DNA of 64,000 bases. Origin: Candidatus Leptofilum proximum (GTDB lineage: Bacteria; Chloroflexota; Anaerolineae; Promineifilales; Promineifilaceae). The position numbers and the translations under genes were made by a program. Positions within the stretch are counted from its first letter, which is position 1. Every line of letters begins with the position of its first letter. The notes beneath the pieces were generated by a model. It worked only from the letters and a program-made list of their open reading frames with translations, made no database searches and had not been told where the DNA came from. Where the stretch lies: NCBI GenBank assembly GCA_016710325.1, contig JADJXK010000002.1, forward strand, positions 1,984,001 to 2,048,000, read 5' to 3'. This document shows positions 52,693 to 60,855 of this stretch, piece after piece.

Positions 52693-53787
52693 TTATCCAT
52701 TAAACAGGTAGTCCATCTTGTCTGCTGCTTTTTTCTGAATCCCTGGTATCACATGGCTATAAGTATCCAGAGTTAAGGTTATGCTTGAGTGACCTAACAT
52801 TTCTTGAACAATTTTGGGATGCACATTTTCTTTCAAAAGCAGGGTTGCCGCAGTATGTCTCAAATCATGAAACCGCACCTTTGGTATATTGGCGCTCTCC
52901 CTAGCCTGGTAATAATGCCGTGACAGGTTGCGCGGTGAGACTGGTTTTCCCGAAGAAGTCTGAAAGATTAGCCCATTTATTGCGCCCACATCTTTTCGAT
53001 ATTTCTTGAGCACATTTGCTACATATTCAGGCATCGCTACAGTCCGTTTTGACTTTTTGGTTTTTGGTGATCCTAGATGAATTTTGCCATTGATTTCCAA
53101 CACGACGTTTTCAACACTAATCGTGTTGTTATCAAAATTTATATCCTGCCACCGTAAACCTAATATCTCCCCTTTTCTTAGCCCCATCATTACAGCAATC
53201 ACATAAATCGGATACCAACGATGACCTTCCACTTCTTTCAAAAACTGTCGAACTTGGTCTACAGTTAGCGTAGCAAAGGTCTTCTTTTGCGGTTTCGGTG
53301 CGGTAACTGCATTCGTTGGATTACGTATAAGAATTCCCTGTTTCACGGCTTGATTGAGAGCTCGTCTAATGATTGCGTGCATGTATTGTACAGACCGCTT
53401 TGAAAGCCCTTCATCGAGCTTTTGGGAATACAAATGTTGCAAATGATGGGGTTGCAGGTTTTTGAGTTTAAGATGGCCAATTGAAGGCACAATATGTGTC
53501 TTTATCCAAAAACTGTATGATGTATACGTGGCTGGTTTTACAGTATGAGCAACCACTTCTTCTAAAAAGCGTGCCATGTAATCTCTGACCGCTTCATTAG
53601 TGTCTTTTACAACAATGCCTTTTTTGATTTGGCTCCGTTGCTCAAGCAACCATTCCTGCACTACTTTTCGGGATTGATGACGCTTTCTTTTTCTCTTTCC
53701 ATCAGGAAGGGTAATTTCAGCACACCATCTTTCTTTTGACTTATCCCAAAAAACACTCCCCTCGTTATTTCCTCTTCGCTTTGACAC
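52693..53787 (-). CDS. int: Tyrosine-type site-specific integrase
   Basis: A 364-residue phage-type integrase. N-terminal AP2-like DNA-binding arm with EGSVFWDKSKERWCAEITLPDGKRKRKR (about 8-36), SAM-like core-binding domain (about 65-150) and the catalytic domain: Arg in VMMGLRKGEILGLRW (about 205), His-x-x-Arg in VRFHDLRHTAATLLL (about 305), His in MLGHSSITLTLDTYSHV (about 330) and the Tyr nucleophile of that segment. It reads toward the tRNA fragment 150 bp away, the usual position for an element's integrase. Confidence 0.95.
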   Translation of the reverse strand: MSKRRGNNEGSVFWDKSKERWCAEITLPDGKRKRKRHQSRKVVQEWLLEQRSQIKKGIVVKDTNEAVRDYMARFLEEVVAHTVKPATYTSYSFWIKTHIVPSIGHLKLKNLQPHHLQHLYSQKLDEGLSKRSVQYMHAIIRRALNQAVKQGILIRNPTNAVTAPKPQKKTFATLTVDQVRQFLKEVEGHRWYPIYVIAVMMGLRKGEILGLRWQDINFDNNTISVENVVLEINGKIHLGSPKTKKSKRTVAMPEYVANVLKKYRKDVGAINGLIFQTSSGKPVSPRNLSRHYYQARESANIPKVRFHDLRHTAATLLLKENVHPKIVQEMLGHSSITLTLDTYSHVIPGIQKKAADKMDYLFNG

Positions 53788-53925
53788 AATATTTTTCCTT
53801 TACTAATTTCAAACACGGTCGGCTATTTGGAGGATGGCATTGCTTATAAAACATCTGTTCTTATTTTACCACACATCTCCTGTTTTGACCCGTTAATTTT
53901 GGTTTTCTTAGCCTTAATTTGATAA

Positions 53926-53982
53926 TTGACAATTGCACAAGAAATATGTTTATACTGGTAAACGTGTCCATGTTTAGTACCA
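53926..53982 (+). promoter_or_regulatory. Promoter and operator-like palindrome of the partition operon
   Basis: TTGACA (53926-53931) and TATACT (53951-53956), 19 nt apart. Right after the -10, TGGTAAACGTG-TCC-ATGTTTAGTACCA (53956-53982) is an imperfect inverted repeat, a likely operator for the ribbon-helix-helix protein encoded just downstream. Confidence 0.6.
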
Positions 53983-53985
53983 ATT

Positions 53986-54156
53986 ATGACCCATAATAAA
54001 AACGGCAATTACAAAAACGAAGAGTTGATCAAGTTCAAAGCCCCTAAGGAACTCAAGGTTCAACTACAAGTCTTAGCTCAACAGAGAAATATCTCCCTCT
54101 CTTCTCTACTTCGACTCATCTCAACTGAATATGTGAAACGCAATAAACAGCCATGA
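53986..54156 (+). CDS. Small ribbon-helix-helix protein (CopG/ParG-like)
   Basis: A 56-residue protein: basic N-terminal tail (MTHNKNGNYKNEE), a beta strand LIKFKAPKELKVQL and two helices (LQVLAQQRNISLSSLLRLISTEYVKRN), the plan of CopG/Arc-type dimers that bind operators or centromere repeats. Its stop overlaps the parA start (ATGA at 54153), so the two are coupled. With the palindrome before it, autoregulation and partition-site binding are both plausible (inference from layout; ParG-type systems pair such a protein with a ParA). Confidence 0.75.
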   Translation: MTHNKNGNYKNEELIKFKAPKELKVQLQVLAQQRNISLSSLLRLISTEYVKRNKQP

Positions 54157-54914
54157 TTATCTCGGTTGCCAATCAAAAAGGAGGAGTCGCCAAAAGCACA
54201 ACAGCGATTAATTTGGCGGCTGGATTGTCACTTGAAGGATATAAAGTGTTATTGATTGATACAGATCCGCAAACCAACGCTACACGGGTTTTCATCCATC
54301 CCGATGTGGAGATCGAGGCGGACAAATCTCTCTATAGTGCCATCATCAAGTTCTCTCCCCTCTCCCCCATTATTCGGGAAACGAAAACAGATAATCTGCA
54401 TATTGTTCCTTCTCACATTCGCCTGTCTAGTGCCGATTTGGAATTAGCCCAAGCATTTGATAACCGCAGTGAACGCTTAAAGAAAGCTCTCAGCAAAGTT
54501 CGCGACCGCTACGATTATGTGATTATTGATAATCCCCCATCATTGGGGCTCCTGACGATAAATTCGTTTGTGGCCAGTGAAAAACTCATCATTCCAGTGT
54601 CTACTGGCTTCTTTGCCTTGACGGGTTTGGTACAGCTTCAAGAAACCATTGACATGGTTAGGCAAACCCAGCTCAATCCTGAGCTTGAAATCATGGGAGT
54701 GTTGTGTACGTTTTCAGATCACACCAACGTTTCCAGAGATGTTGAGAGTCAGCTGCGTGAATATTTTGGAGATCAGGTCTTTACCACCACCATCCCCAAA
54801 AATGTAAGCCTGGAGGAAGCTCACTCCAATCACACCCACATTTTTGACCATGCACCAACCAGCACAGGAGCCAAAGCGTACAAAGCGTTTATCAAAGAAG
54901 TATTGACCAAATGA
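54153..54914 (+). CDS. parA: ParA-family partition ATPase
   Basis: A 253-residue Walker-type ATPase. Deviant Walker A ANQKGGVAKSTTAINLAAGLS (about 7-27), switch I-like DTDPQTNATRVF (about 40) and Walker B YVIIDNPPSLGLLTINSF (about 125) are intact. The length is that of the small, no-HTH type Ib ParA that uses a separate DNA-binding partner. It overlaps both neighbours by 4 bp, forming a three-gene operon for element maintenance. Confidence 0.93.
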   Translation: MIISVANQKGGVAKSTTAINLAAGLSLEGYKVLLIDTDPQTNATRVFIHPDVEIEADKSLYSAIIKFSPLSPIIRETKTDNLHIVPSHIRLSSADLELAQAFDNRSERLKKALSKVRDRYDYVIIDNPPSLGLLTINSFVASEKLIIPVSTGFFALTGLVQLQETIDMVRQTQLNPELEIMGVLCTFSDHTNVSRDVESQLREYFGDQVFTTTIPKNVSLEEAHSNHTHIFDHAPTSTGAKAYKAFIKEVLTK

Positions 54915-55366
54915 CAAAAAAATCTGGCCTGGCCGATAGTCCGTTTTTCATCAAGCCACAACCTCAGCCGCCTACAACTGAGGCTAATCCCCTATTGAAG
55001 AATCCTTCACCTCCAAAAAAGAAATCGCAAATTCCGAAGAAAGCAAACAGTGATAGTATGGTGTCACGACACCAAGACACCATGCAACCAAGCAACCATG
55101 ACACCACGGTATCACGGTATCACGACACCATCATCGAGTTGTTGAGAAAAACCGTCAAGATAATCGGGAAGGAAGCAGCTACCCATCGTTTTACTGTTGA
55201 AGAAAAACGGGCCATCAAGAAAATCGTTTTCACTTACGAAGATCAGGGAATCCTCACCAGCGAAAACGAAATCACAAGGATTGCCGTGAATTACCTTATT
55301 GAAGATTACAAACAGAATGGCAAATCGAGCCTGTTGGAGAGAGTTCTAAAAGCCCTGAATACATGA
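54911..55366 (+). CDS. Third gene of the partition operon (ParB-like role, iteron-coded segment)
   Basis: A 151-residue protein. An N-terminal Pro/Lys-rich stretch (about 10-45) is followed by a repeat-encoded segment (MVSRHQDTMQPSNHDTTVSRYHDTI, about 50-74) and a C-terminal helical domain (EKRAIKKIVFTYEDQGILTSENEITRIAVNYLIEDY) that could bind DNA. No match to canonical ParB. The segment 55058-55132 coding for the D-T/H-D-T units consists of the same short repeats that recur after the stop codon. It starts by 4-bp overlap with parA. Confidence 0.65.
   Translation: MTKKSGLADSPFFIKPQPQPPTTEANPLLKNPSPPKKKSQIPKKANSDSMVSRHQDTMQPSNHDTTVSRYHDTIIELLRKTVKIIGKEAATHRFTVEEKRAIKKIVFTYEDQGILTSENEITRIAVNYLIEDYKQNGKSSLLERVLKALNT
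55058..55132. repeat. Iteron block 1, inside the third partition gene
   Basis: Units ATGGTGTCACGACACC, GACACCATGCAACCA, AGCAACCATGACACC, ACGGTATCACGGTATCACGACACCAT. Three palindromic combinations occur (ATGGTGTC...GACACCAT). Confidence 0.75.
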
Positions 55367-55420
55367 TACCATGCAACCACGATACCACGGTATCATGGTG
55401 TCAACCAAGCAACCACGGTG
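55363..55420. repeat. Iteron block 2, after the third partition gene
   Basis: ATGATACCATGCAACCACGATACC, then ACGGTATCATGGTGTCAACCAAGC, then AACCACGG. It shares ATGCAACCA, AGCAACCA, ACGGTATCA and ATGGTGTCA units with block 1 and has ATGATACC/GGTATCAT as an inverted pair (55363-55370, 55389-55396). A candidate partition site or origin iterons. Confidence 0.75.
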
Positions 55421-55474
55421 CATTTTACCCCTTGATTTCGCCCTAATCCTCATGTCATAAAACAAGTGCCAATA

Positions 55475-56421
55475 TCTTTGGCGGGAGTCCCACCGCAGCG
55501 GGTTAAAGCTGCGGCCGACCTTTCACACAGTGACAACCCATACAGGCTCAACGGTTGTTCAGTGAGAAGCTGAACTAAGGAGGCTGAAACCTCCCGAAGA
55601 CACCTCAAGCGGAGTTGGTGCTTTGTAACCGAAAGAAATTTTTTAGAAATCGGTGCGAAGCACCGCTTAGGAAAGTCTGGCGGGGAAGAGCTGGAGAAGG
55701 GAGGAATTAAATAGTATGGCTGGGAAGGGCGAAGCCCTTATAGGGTGAAAGCAACTTGTGGAGAAAACGGCCGCACCCCGAAAACAAATCAGGGTGCGAG
55801 CGTAAATAGTAGGCGGCTTCTGAGCAAAGCCATTATCTATTTTGAAGGCTCGCTTTACCAGCGTCAAGAAGCATATGAACCGAGTAATGAATCACATCGC
55901 TTCAAATTTGTACTCAGCATTTGTGGCCAATCTGAGTAACAAATCGGATACCGTCATGCTATTCGGTATCTTTCACAAACCCTCGGCATCGAGCCGAGGC
56001 TTTGTGTCTGGAATACTGCCTTGCCTCGGGGAGTCCTCGTCTCGCCCTCTTTTTCCCATTCCTTCGGCGGGAACAGAGACCTCAACGACAACCCCCACTC
56101 GGACAAGCCAGCGATGTCAGCCTTTGCTGCTGCCGCTGTTTTCACAGCGTCAGGCAAAGCCCGACTGCCTCGGCTCCGCCCACATCATTTTTTGCGCTTC
56201 GCTTTTAAAAATGTGTGGGTACCCTGGCTCATTACACGAGGCTGCGCCACTGTTTATGAGCGGCGGCGGGACGCTGCGCCCACCGATGTTGACACATCGG
56301 CGACCTGGCTACAGCCGAGGCAGTCGGCCTACGGCCGACATCGTGCGGGGCTGACGTTTCCAGACCTTTGTCAGCCCCTCCGGAAGCGGAAGCCAAGCTC
56401 TGCTTGGCATTTTTATTTTAG
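55475..56421 (+). ncRNA. Candidate large ornate noncoding RNA
   Basis: About 950 nt with no convincing gene on either strand, tiled by strong hairpins. Examples: CCGCAGC/GCTGCGG (55493/55508), GTTCAG/CTGAAC (55557/55570), GGAGG/CCTCC (55579/55590), CGGTGC-GAA-GCACCG (55651), AAGGGC-GAA-GCCCTT (55725), GCACCC/GGGTGC (55773/55792), GATACCG/CGGTATC (55947/55964), CCTCGGC/GCCGAGG (55981/55993) and GGGGCTGAC/GTCAGCCCC (56347/56370). The terminal GCCAAG/CTTGGC hairpin is followed by ATTTTTATTTT (56392-56420). GC content rises above the rest of the element. Size and ornament recall GOLLD/ROOL-class or HEARO/omega-type RNAs, but no class is assigned and no IscB-like gene is nearby. Confidence 0.5.
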
Positions 56422-56443
56422 TTGAGTTTGACTTATGCTTAAA

Positions 56444-56590
56444 CTAAGAGCCGCTCTCGCGTTTTTGCGGTGGTGGCGGTGGTGGATTCTTGGGTATTTT
56501 TTCTTGCGAAGGTATGGGATTCATCCCCTTTTCAGTTCGGCCGTCTGGTTTAGGTGGTTCTGGTGGGTTTCTTTTATCATTTTGACTCAT
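56444..56590 (-). CDS. Short Pro-rich protein
   Basis: A 48-residue hydrophilic protein, MSQNDKRNPPEPPKPDG at the start and a PPPPPP run near the end. Its ATG at 56590 overlaps the end of the DUF6338-like gene by 14 nt in another frame, so it is probably translated by coupling. No fold is expected; it may tether a partner. It could be spurious, but the overlap and Pro bias argue for it. Confidence 0.5.
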   Translation of the reverse strand: MSQNDKRNPPEPPKPDGRTEKGMNPIPSQEKIPKNPPPPPPQKRESGS

Positions 56591-57224
56591 TAGAATTTGC
56601 CTCGTGTATGGTAGTTTCAAAATCAACTGGCATGAAACCGATATAATGGATTTTTTGATTAGGTGTAATTAGCATACCGTCAAGACCAGTTTCCTTGAGT
56701 TGACTTTTTTCATCGCTCTCGACAATCCAATAGGGCTTATAGACGAATAGGTAAGGTTCATCTGTTCCATCGGAATAATACTGTGGCCAGCCATATAACC
56801 GTCTCCCATCTTCAAAATGTATCACAATATATCGTTTGTAGTCATAAAAAGCATCGTGCCACACAGATAACCTTGCGGATCTTGGTGAAATTCCAATTTT
56901 ATTTAGAACTTTTGTAATTACATTTTTATTTACAAAAAAACTAAATACTATCGTTAAGCCGATGCTAAGCCCTATCAATAAAAAAAATGATAATGGATCA
57001 AAGGAAAAACTGACACTTTGTGATGTCTGATCGATTGAAACGGCACTTTGTTTTCTGATAAGGCTGTAAAGTGCATATACGACCATTGAATAAACAAGAG
57101 CTTCGGCTGTTTGAGCGAGATCGCTTCTATGGGGTTTTCTGCTAATAAGTGAATTCAAAACAAGTAGAGTTAAAAATCCTGGAATAAGAAACAATAACAA
57201 TTGTAACGCTTGAAAGGTGAACAT
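56577..57224 (-). CDS. DUF6338-like membrane protein
   Basis: A 215-residue protein with an N-terminal helix (LQLLLFLIPGFLTLLVLNSLI), a second (LVYSMVVYALYSLI) and third (SFFLLIGLSIGLTIVFSFFV), then a cytosolic beta-rich domain (ARLSVWHDAFYDYKRYIVIHFEDGRRLYGWPQYYSDGTDEPYLFVY). The LIPGF opening and the 'vWhdaF...v.l.dGr.~yG.p' stretch match what is known as DUF6338, whose function is unknown. It is found on many mobile elements. Upstream gap 57225-57680 is AT-rich and shows no gene. Confidence 0.75.
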   Translation of the reverse strand: MFTFQALQLLLFLIPGFLTLLVLNSLISRKPHRSDLAQTAEALVYSMVVYALYSLIRKQSAVSIDQTSQSVSFSFDPLSFFLLIGLSIGLTIVFSFFVNKNVITKVLNKIGISPRSARLSVWHDAFYDYKRYIVIHFEDGRRLYGWPQYYSDGTDEPYLFVYKPYWIVESDEKSQLKETGLDGMLITPNQKIHYIGFMPVDFETTIHEANSNESK

Positions 57225-57687
57225 AACTTTAACTTAATGCTGTAAGAATAAGAGACGGATTCTGAACACAAGCTACTTATACTTGGAACCAATGCCATTA
57301 TATTAGTCTTATTTAAATTTTGCTAATCGGCAAGACTCATTAAGAACAGCACAAGATTTTGATCAAACCTCTGTCGCGTAAAGACAAAAGCCGATTTTTA
57401 TCAAGTCGTAGGGTACCCACAACTTCTTGATCATTTTGGGGGTGAGCTACGTCTCCGAATTTCAATCATAATCGTGTTTTTAGTATGCATTCGGTCGAGC
57501 GTAAATGTCGAGGAGAGTTGTTAGATAGATTTTATACAGATTGGTTAATCGTTCTGGTATCCTTTACTGTTTTCTTCTGCAAAGTGGCTCTAATTGGCTT
57601 TCAGACAGCGAGGGGATATGGTTTGATAGGGGATAGGGGGCCGCGTTTTGCTTATTGACACCTCCTCTTTTCACTTGCTAATCTGAT

Positions 57688-57730
57688 TTGGTGCACCTGC
57701 ACCACGATGCAATTGAACCATGGTGCAATT
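57688..57730. promoter_or_regulatory. Operator-like repeats before a small DNA-binding gene
   Basis: GGTGCACCTGCACC (57690-57703, an inverted repeat), GATGCAATT (57706-57714) and GGTGCAATT (57722-57730) lie just before the start at 57737 and could be bound by its product. Confidence 0.45.
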
Positions 57731-57736
57731 CCCAAG

Positions 57737-57943
57737 ATGCCAAAAAAGAAAAAGGATAAACCTGAAACAAAGGAGCAGCGGGTCGCACTTACGGCGCGCC
57801 TGAGCCTGGATGCCTATGATGCCATTGCCCAGATTCAGCGACAGCATCGCATCCAAACCGGCCGCGCTTTGCCTATCTGGAAAATCATTGATACGGCCGT
57901 TAAAGCCTATGCCAAAAAACAAAATCATTCAGTCGGGAAGTGA
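57737..57943 (+). CDS. Small ribbon-helix-helix-like protein
   Basis: A 68-residue basic protein: MPKKKKDKPETKEQRVALTA, then LSLDAYDAIAQIQRQHRIQTGRALPIWKIIDTAVKAYAKK, a strand followed by two helices as in plasmid copy-number or antitoxin regulators. Repeated GGTGCA-type sites precede it. The frame is open to an ATG at 57707, but the conserved-looking part begins later. One ACGGCCGT (57892-57899) lies in this gene. Confidence 0.6.
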   Translation: MPKKKKDKPETKEQRVALTARLSLDAYDAIAQIQRQHRIQTGRALPIWKIIDTAVKAYAKKQNHSVGK

Positions 57944-58079
57944 TCCCAACAGGAGAGCCTTTACCACCATTGACGATGCCGTGGAAACGGTGCCCGTCTT
58001 AGAAAAGCTGGCAGATATTTTAAAGGAGTTGGGTCAGCGGAAATACCCCCTGGCCATTAGAAAGGGGGTGATTGTAAAC

Positions 58080-58295
58080 ATGGCAAAAAAACAAAAGAGT
58101 GCCCAGATCAAAGGCAGCGGCAGCACCTACTTTCTGGATGTGGAGAAAGCCAAAACAGGTAGCATCTACTTGAAAATCACCCAAAGCCGTAAATCAGACG
58201 GAGATGAATTTGAAAGGAGCAGCATCTATATCTTTCCCGAAGATGCCAGTGAGTTTAGCAAAACTGTCGCTGAGATGATCAAGGAGGTGAAATAA
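58080..58295 (+). CDS. PUR-like (DUF3276-type) small nucleic-acid-binding protein
   Basis: A 71-residue protein with GSTYFLDVEKAKTGSIYLKITQSRKSDG and FERSSIYIFPEDASEFSKTVAEMI, the strand-strand-helix unit of PUR-type single-strand nucleic-acid binders. The ATG at 58080 has GGGGGTGA about 8 nt upstream, a strong site. The same frame is open back to an ATG at 57909 (overlapping the previous gene), which would add 57 residues (IDDAVETVPVLEKLADILKELGQRKYPLAI...) of protein-like sequence, so a longer 128-residue form is possible. Confidence 0.65.
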   Translation: MAKKQKSAQIKGSGSTYFLDVEKAKTGSIYLKITQSRKSDGDEFERSSIYIFPEDASEFSKTVAEMIKEVK

Positions 58296-58311
58296 CACTC
58301 GTAATGTAAAC

Positions 58312-59247
58312 ATGCTGAAACGACGCCGACCATTCACCAGAAAAAAGCAGCCGCGCCGACTGGTCACGACGGAGAACACAGAACAAGTGATGATTGCCAT
58401 TCATGACTATGAAGGCGTCATGTCCCACACACAAATTGTGCGTCTTTGTTTTCCTGGGTGCACCAGCACCTGGCCATTTGAGCGAATGCAGCATTACTTT
58501 GACCACCGATTGGTGAAGAAGTTTGATGCGTACAACGTCAACGGTCATCAATTAGGAAAGATTGTTTATACATTGGACAAAAGGGGAGCCGACGTTGCCG
58601 CCAGTAAAAAGCGTATTGACTTGGCCAATTTCAAGTGGCGCGGTCATCCTCGGTGGCTGACGCTTGTACACGATCTGGCAATCAATGATTTTCGTCTAGA
58701 CGTTAGGGAAGCGTGTCAGAAGAATCCTCAGTTTTCAGTAAAACGATGGATTTCAGAATATGAATTGAGCCAAATTAGCCCACGGATTCCCGGTCGGTTG
58801 GACAGTTTCTTTATCTTGCAGCGGGAAAATGATCATCAAGGGGGGCGAACTGAGCAGCTCGCTTTGCATTTGGAGATTGATACAGGCAACCATTCCATAA
58901 ATCGCTTGATGAAAAGAAAAGTAAAGCCTATTTTGAGATATTTCGGCAGTGATAAATACTTAAACCAATTTGGTGTTCGTGCCGGTGTTTGTTTGATCGT
59001 AACAAACTCGGAGAAAAGATTGCACAATCTCAAGCAGGCGATCGAGGAGAATAGGGGAAAAGGGCTTTTCTATCTCACAACCGCTGAGGCTGTTTCAGCC
59101 CAAACGGTGTTAACAGAACCCATCTGGTTTCTAGCCGGATCAGATTATGTTTTCAGCATAAAAACCATGCCCTTGTCACCGGTTGAAGCCGGAGTGTTGA
59201 ACGATGTGGCCAGCACACGGTATCAACAAGCGTTGTTGCCCATGTGA
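58312..59247 (+). CDS. Replication-relaxation family protein
   Basis: A 311-residue protein of the Replic_Relax family found on plasmids and integrative elements. N-terminal winged-helix region (VMIAIHDYEGVMSHTQIVRLCFPG), YFDHRLVKKFDA, LGKIVYTLDKRGADV (about 83), the family hallmark HDLAINDFRLDV (about 120) and a C-terminal nuclease-like half (LALHLEIDTGNHSINRLMKRKVKPILRYF, with E and K residues). Its role in plasmid replication or relaxation is not established. It starts 16 nt after the PUR-like gene and overlaps the opposing ATPase gene by 72 bp at the 3' end. Confidence 0.85.
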   Translation: MLKRRRPFTRKKQPRRLVTTENTEQVMIAIHDYEGVMSHTQIVRLCFPGCTSTWPFERMQHYFDHRLVKKFDAYNVNGHQLGKIVYTLDKRGADVAASKKRIDLANFKWRGHPRWLTLVHDLAINDFRLDVREACQKNPQFSVKRWISEYELSQISPRIPGRLDSFFILQRENDHQGGRTEQLALHLEIDTGNHSINRLMKRKVKPILRYFGSDKYLNQFGVRAGVCLIVTNSEKRLHNLKQAIEENRGKGLFYLTTAEAVSAQTVLTEPIWFLAGSDYVFSIKTMPLSPVEAGVLNDVASTRYQQALLPM

Positions 59248-60663
59248 GTAAGTTTTCTGTTGATGGCTATTCGAGGACTGGACCGGCAAGCCCACCTTTT
59301 GCAGCAGCTTTGTTTTCAGGTTTTCAAATTCTTGCTTATCAACTTCTGGCCGAGGGACATGCAACGTCTTTAAGGCAATAACCTCATCACTTTCAGGGGG
59401 AAGCACAAAGATTTCTCGATGCTTCTGGCGGCGGATGGTCTGGACAAACATCTCTTTCTGTTCGAGCAGATTTTCGTAAATGGGGTGACTGTTTTCGGCC
59501 GTTCCCTCATTTTTGATCTTTTGTGGGTCTGGCACAAACAGTTCTTCAGCCACAATTCGGCCGGTCTTTGTCCCACTACCGAAAATCACTTTGATTTGTG
59601 CCTGATCCAGTGCGCCTTCAAGTCGAGCATTAGCCAGTTGGTGCCATCCCTGATGAGCCAAGCAGAGGAATAAGCCGAACTTGCGCGCCTCGGAAAGCAT
59701 TTCGGCTAATGCCTGAGCTGAACCCTCATTGGCCACAAATCGTTGAAATTCATCCAAAACGCAATACCATCTCTTGCGCTTCTCTTCTTCAAGCTCCACT
59801 CTAGAAAGGGCTGCTTGCTCCAGGCGCACGGCTAGAAGACTGCCAAGCAAGTTTCTGGTTTCATGGTCACAAGTGCCCAGATTGAAAATGAGTATTTTGC
59901 CTTCGTCCATGATCCGCCGGAGACTGAGCCGGTTTTCTGAAGCACCGAGCATCAGTTTGAGGGAAGGATTGAGGGTTAAGGCAGTGACTTTGTTCAACAG
60001 GCTCTCAATACGCAGTGATTGTTCTCGTCCCCATCTTTCAAACCGTTCGTAAAAGAAACCTTTGACATCCTCGTTTTCACTTTCTTCAAGCAGTGAATCC
60101 CGAAACTCTTTGTACATGAACAAGCGTGGGAGTTCCACTAGAGAAAGCCGATGCTCAATGAGGAGAAGTAGGCCATGTAAAGCAACGTTTTTGAACTGGG
60201 GAGCTGCGGCTAACTCCTGGCTCCACGTCCTTTGAAAGGCTTCAATGATATTGCTCACAATGGTGTATGGGGCATCCTCGCAGGCCAACACATTCATGGG
60301 CACGAAATATTCTTTGTGGCCAGGTTCACAGTAGATGATCTTTGACGCATTTTCAGGATTAGCTAACCAGGGTTGCTTATCGGAACCGGAAGATTGAAAC
60401 GCTAACAGTTTGAGAAGATTGTTGGCTAAATCTCCGTGTGGATCAATCAAGCCACAACCTTGACCATGATTGATCAGCTGCCAAAGGAAGCCTTCTAGGA
60501 ATTTGCTTTTTCCCTTGCCGCTTCGACCGACAACATACATGTGGGTGTTTAATTTTTGAAGGGGGATACTGTACTTTGAAAGTCCCAGGTCGGTATTTCC
60601 AATGAAAGGTCCACGAGAGCCAATTTCAACTTGATTGGCTTTACTTCGTGAATGAAAAATCAT
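59176..60663 (-). CDS. TraD/TraG-like DNA-transfer ATPase
   Basis: A 495-residue ATPase with Walker A YVVGRSGKGKSKFLEGFLW (about 45-63), GLIDPHGDLANNLLKLL (about 73), a Walker B region RWYCVLDEFQRFV (about 300) and a sensor-like LCLAHQGWHQLANARLEG (about 340), as in type IV coupling proteins and the VirD4-like family. No N-terminal membrane helices are visible, so it is a soluble form. It would move DNA in conjugation or mobilisation. The 3' end overlaps the replication-relaxation gene (convergent). A relaxase is not visible. Confidence 0.85.
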   Translation of the reverse strand: MIFHSRSKANQVEIGSRGPFIGNTDLGLSKYSIPLQKLNTHMYVVGRSGKGKSKFLEGFLWQLINHGQGCGLIDPHGDLANNLLKLLAFQSSGSDKQPWLANPENASKIIYCEPGHKEYFVPMNVLACEDAPYTIVSNIIEAFQRTWSQELAAAPQFKNVALHGLLLLIEHRLSLVELPRLFMYKEFRDSLLEESENEDVKGFFYERFERWGREQSLRIESLLNKVTALTLNPSLKLMLGASENRLSLRRIMDEGKILIFNLGTCDHETRNLLGSLLAVRLEQAALSRVELEEEKRKRWYCVLDEFQRFVANEGSAQALAEMLSEARKFGLFLCLAHQGWHQLANARLEGALDQAQIKVIFGSGTKTGRIVAEELFVPDPQKIKNEGTAENSHPIYENLLEQKEMFVQTIRRQKHREIFVLPPESDEVIALKTLHVPRPEVDKQEFENLKTKLLQKVGLPVQSSNSHQQKTYSHGQQRLLIPCAGHIVQHSGFNR

Positions 60664-60855
60664 GAGGTGATTGATTCATTAAATCACAAAGATACGCCAT
60701 TTTTTAGAGGGGATTTACTATGTGGATTTTATGCAATCCGGCAAGTTGTCCTAGAACATAAGACAACAACTGCCATTCTCGCACAATTGGTTGAAAGCCT
60801 GATGGTTTCTAAGGCGGAAATATAGGAGGTGAACTGTATACTGCAATCTCCTTAT

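Noticed and set aside
55475..56421. Group II or group I intron, or a HEARO/omega RNA
   Set aside because: No domain-V-like hairpin, no reverse transcriptase, no IscB/IsrB or TnpB gene is seen near the region. I kept only the neutral call of a structured RNA.
55842..56425. Overlapping reading frames of 130-170 codons on the plus strand
   Set aside because: They are low-complexity, overlap one another in different frames and coincide with stems; no domain can be recognised.
56214..57421. Twelve-base inverted repeats (TGTGGGTACCCT and AGGGTACCCACA) flanking the DUF6338-like gene
   Set aside because: They are not at the ends of a recognisable transposon, have no target duplication that I can see, and such a pair can arise by chance.
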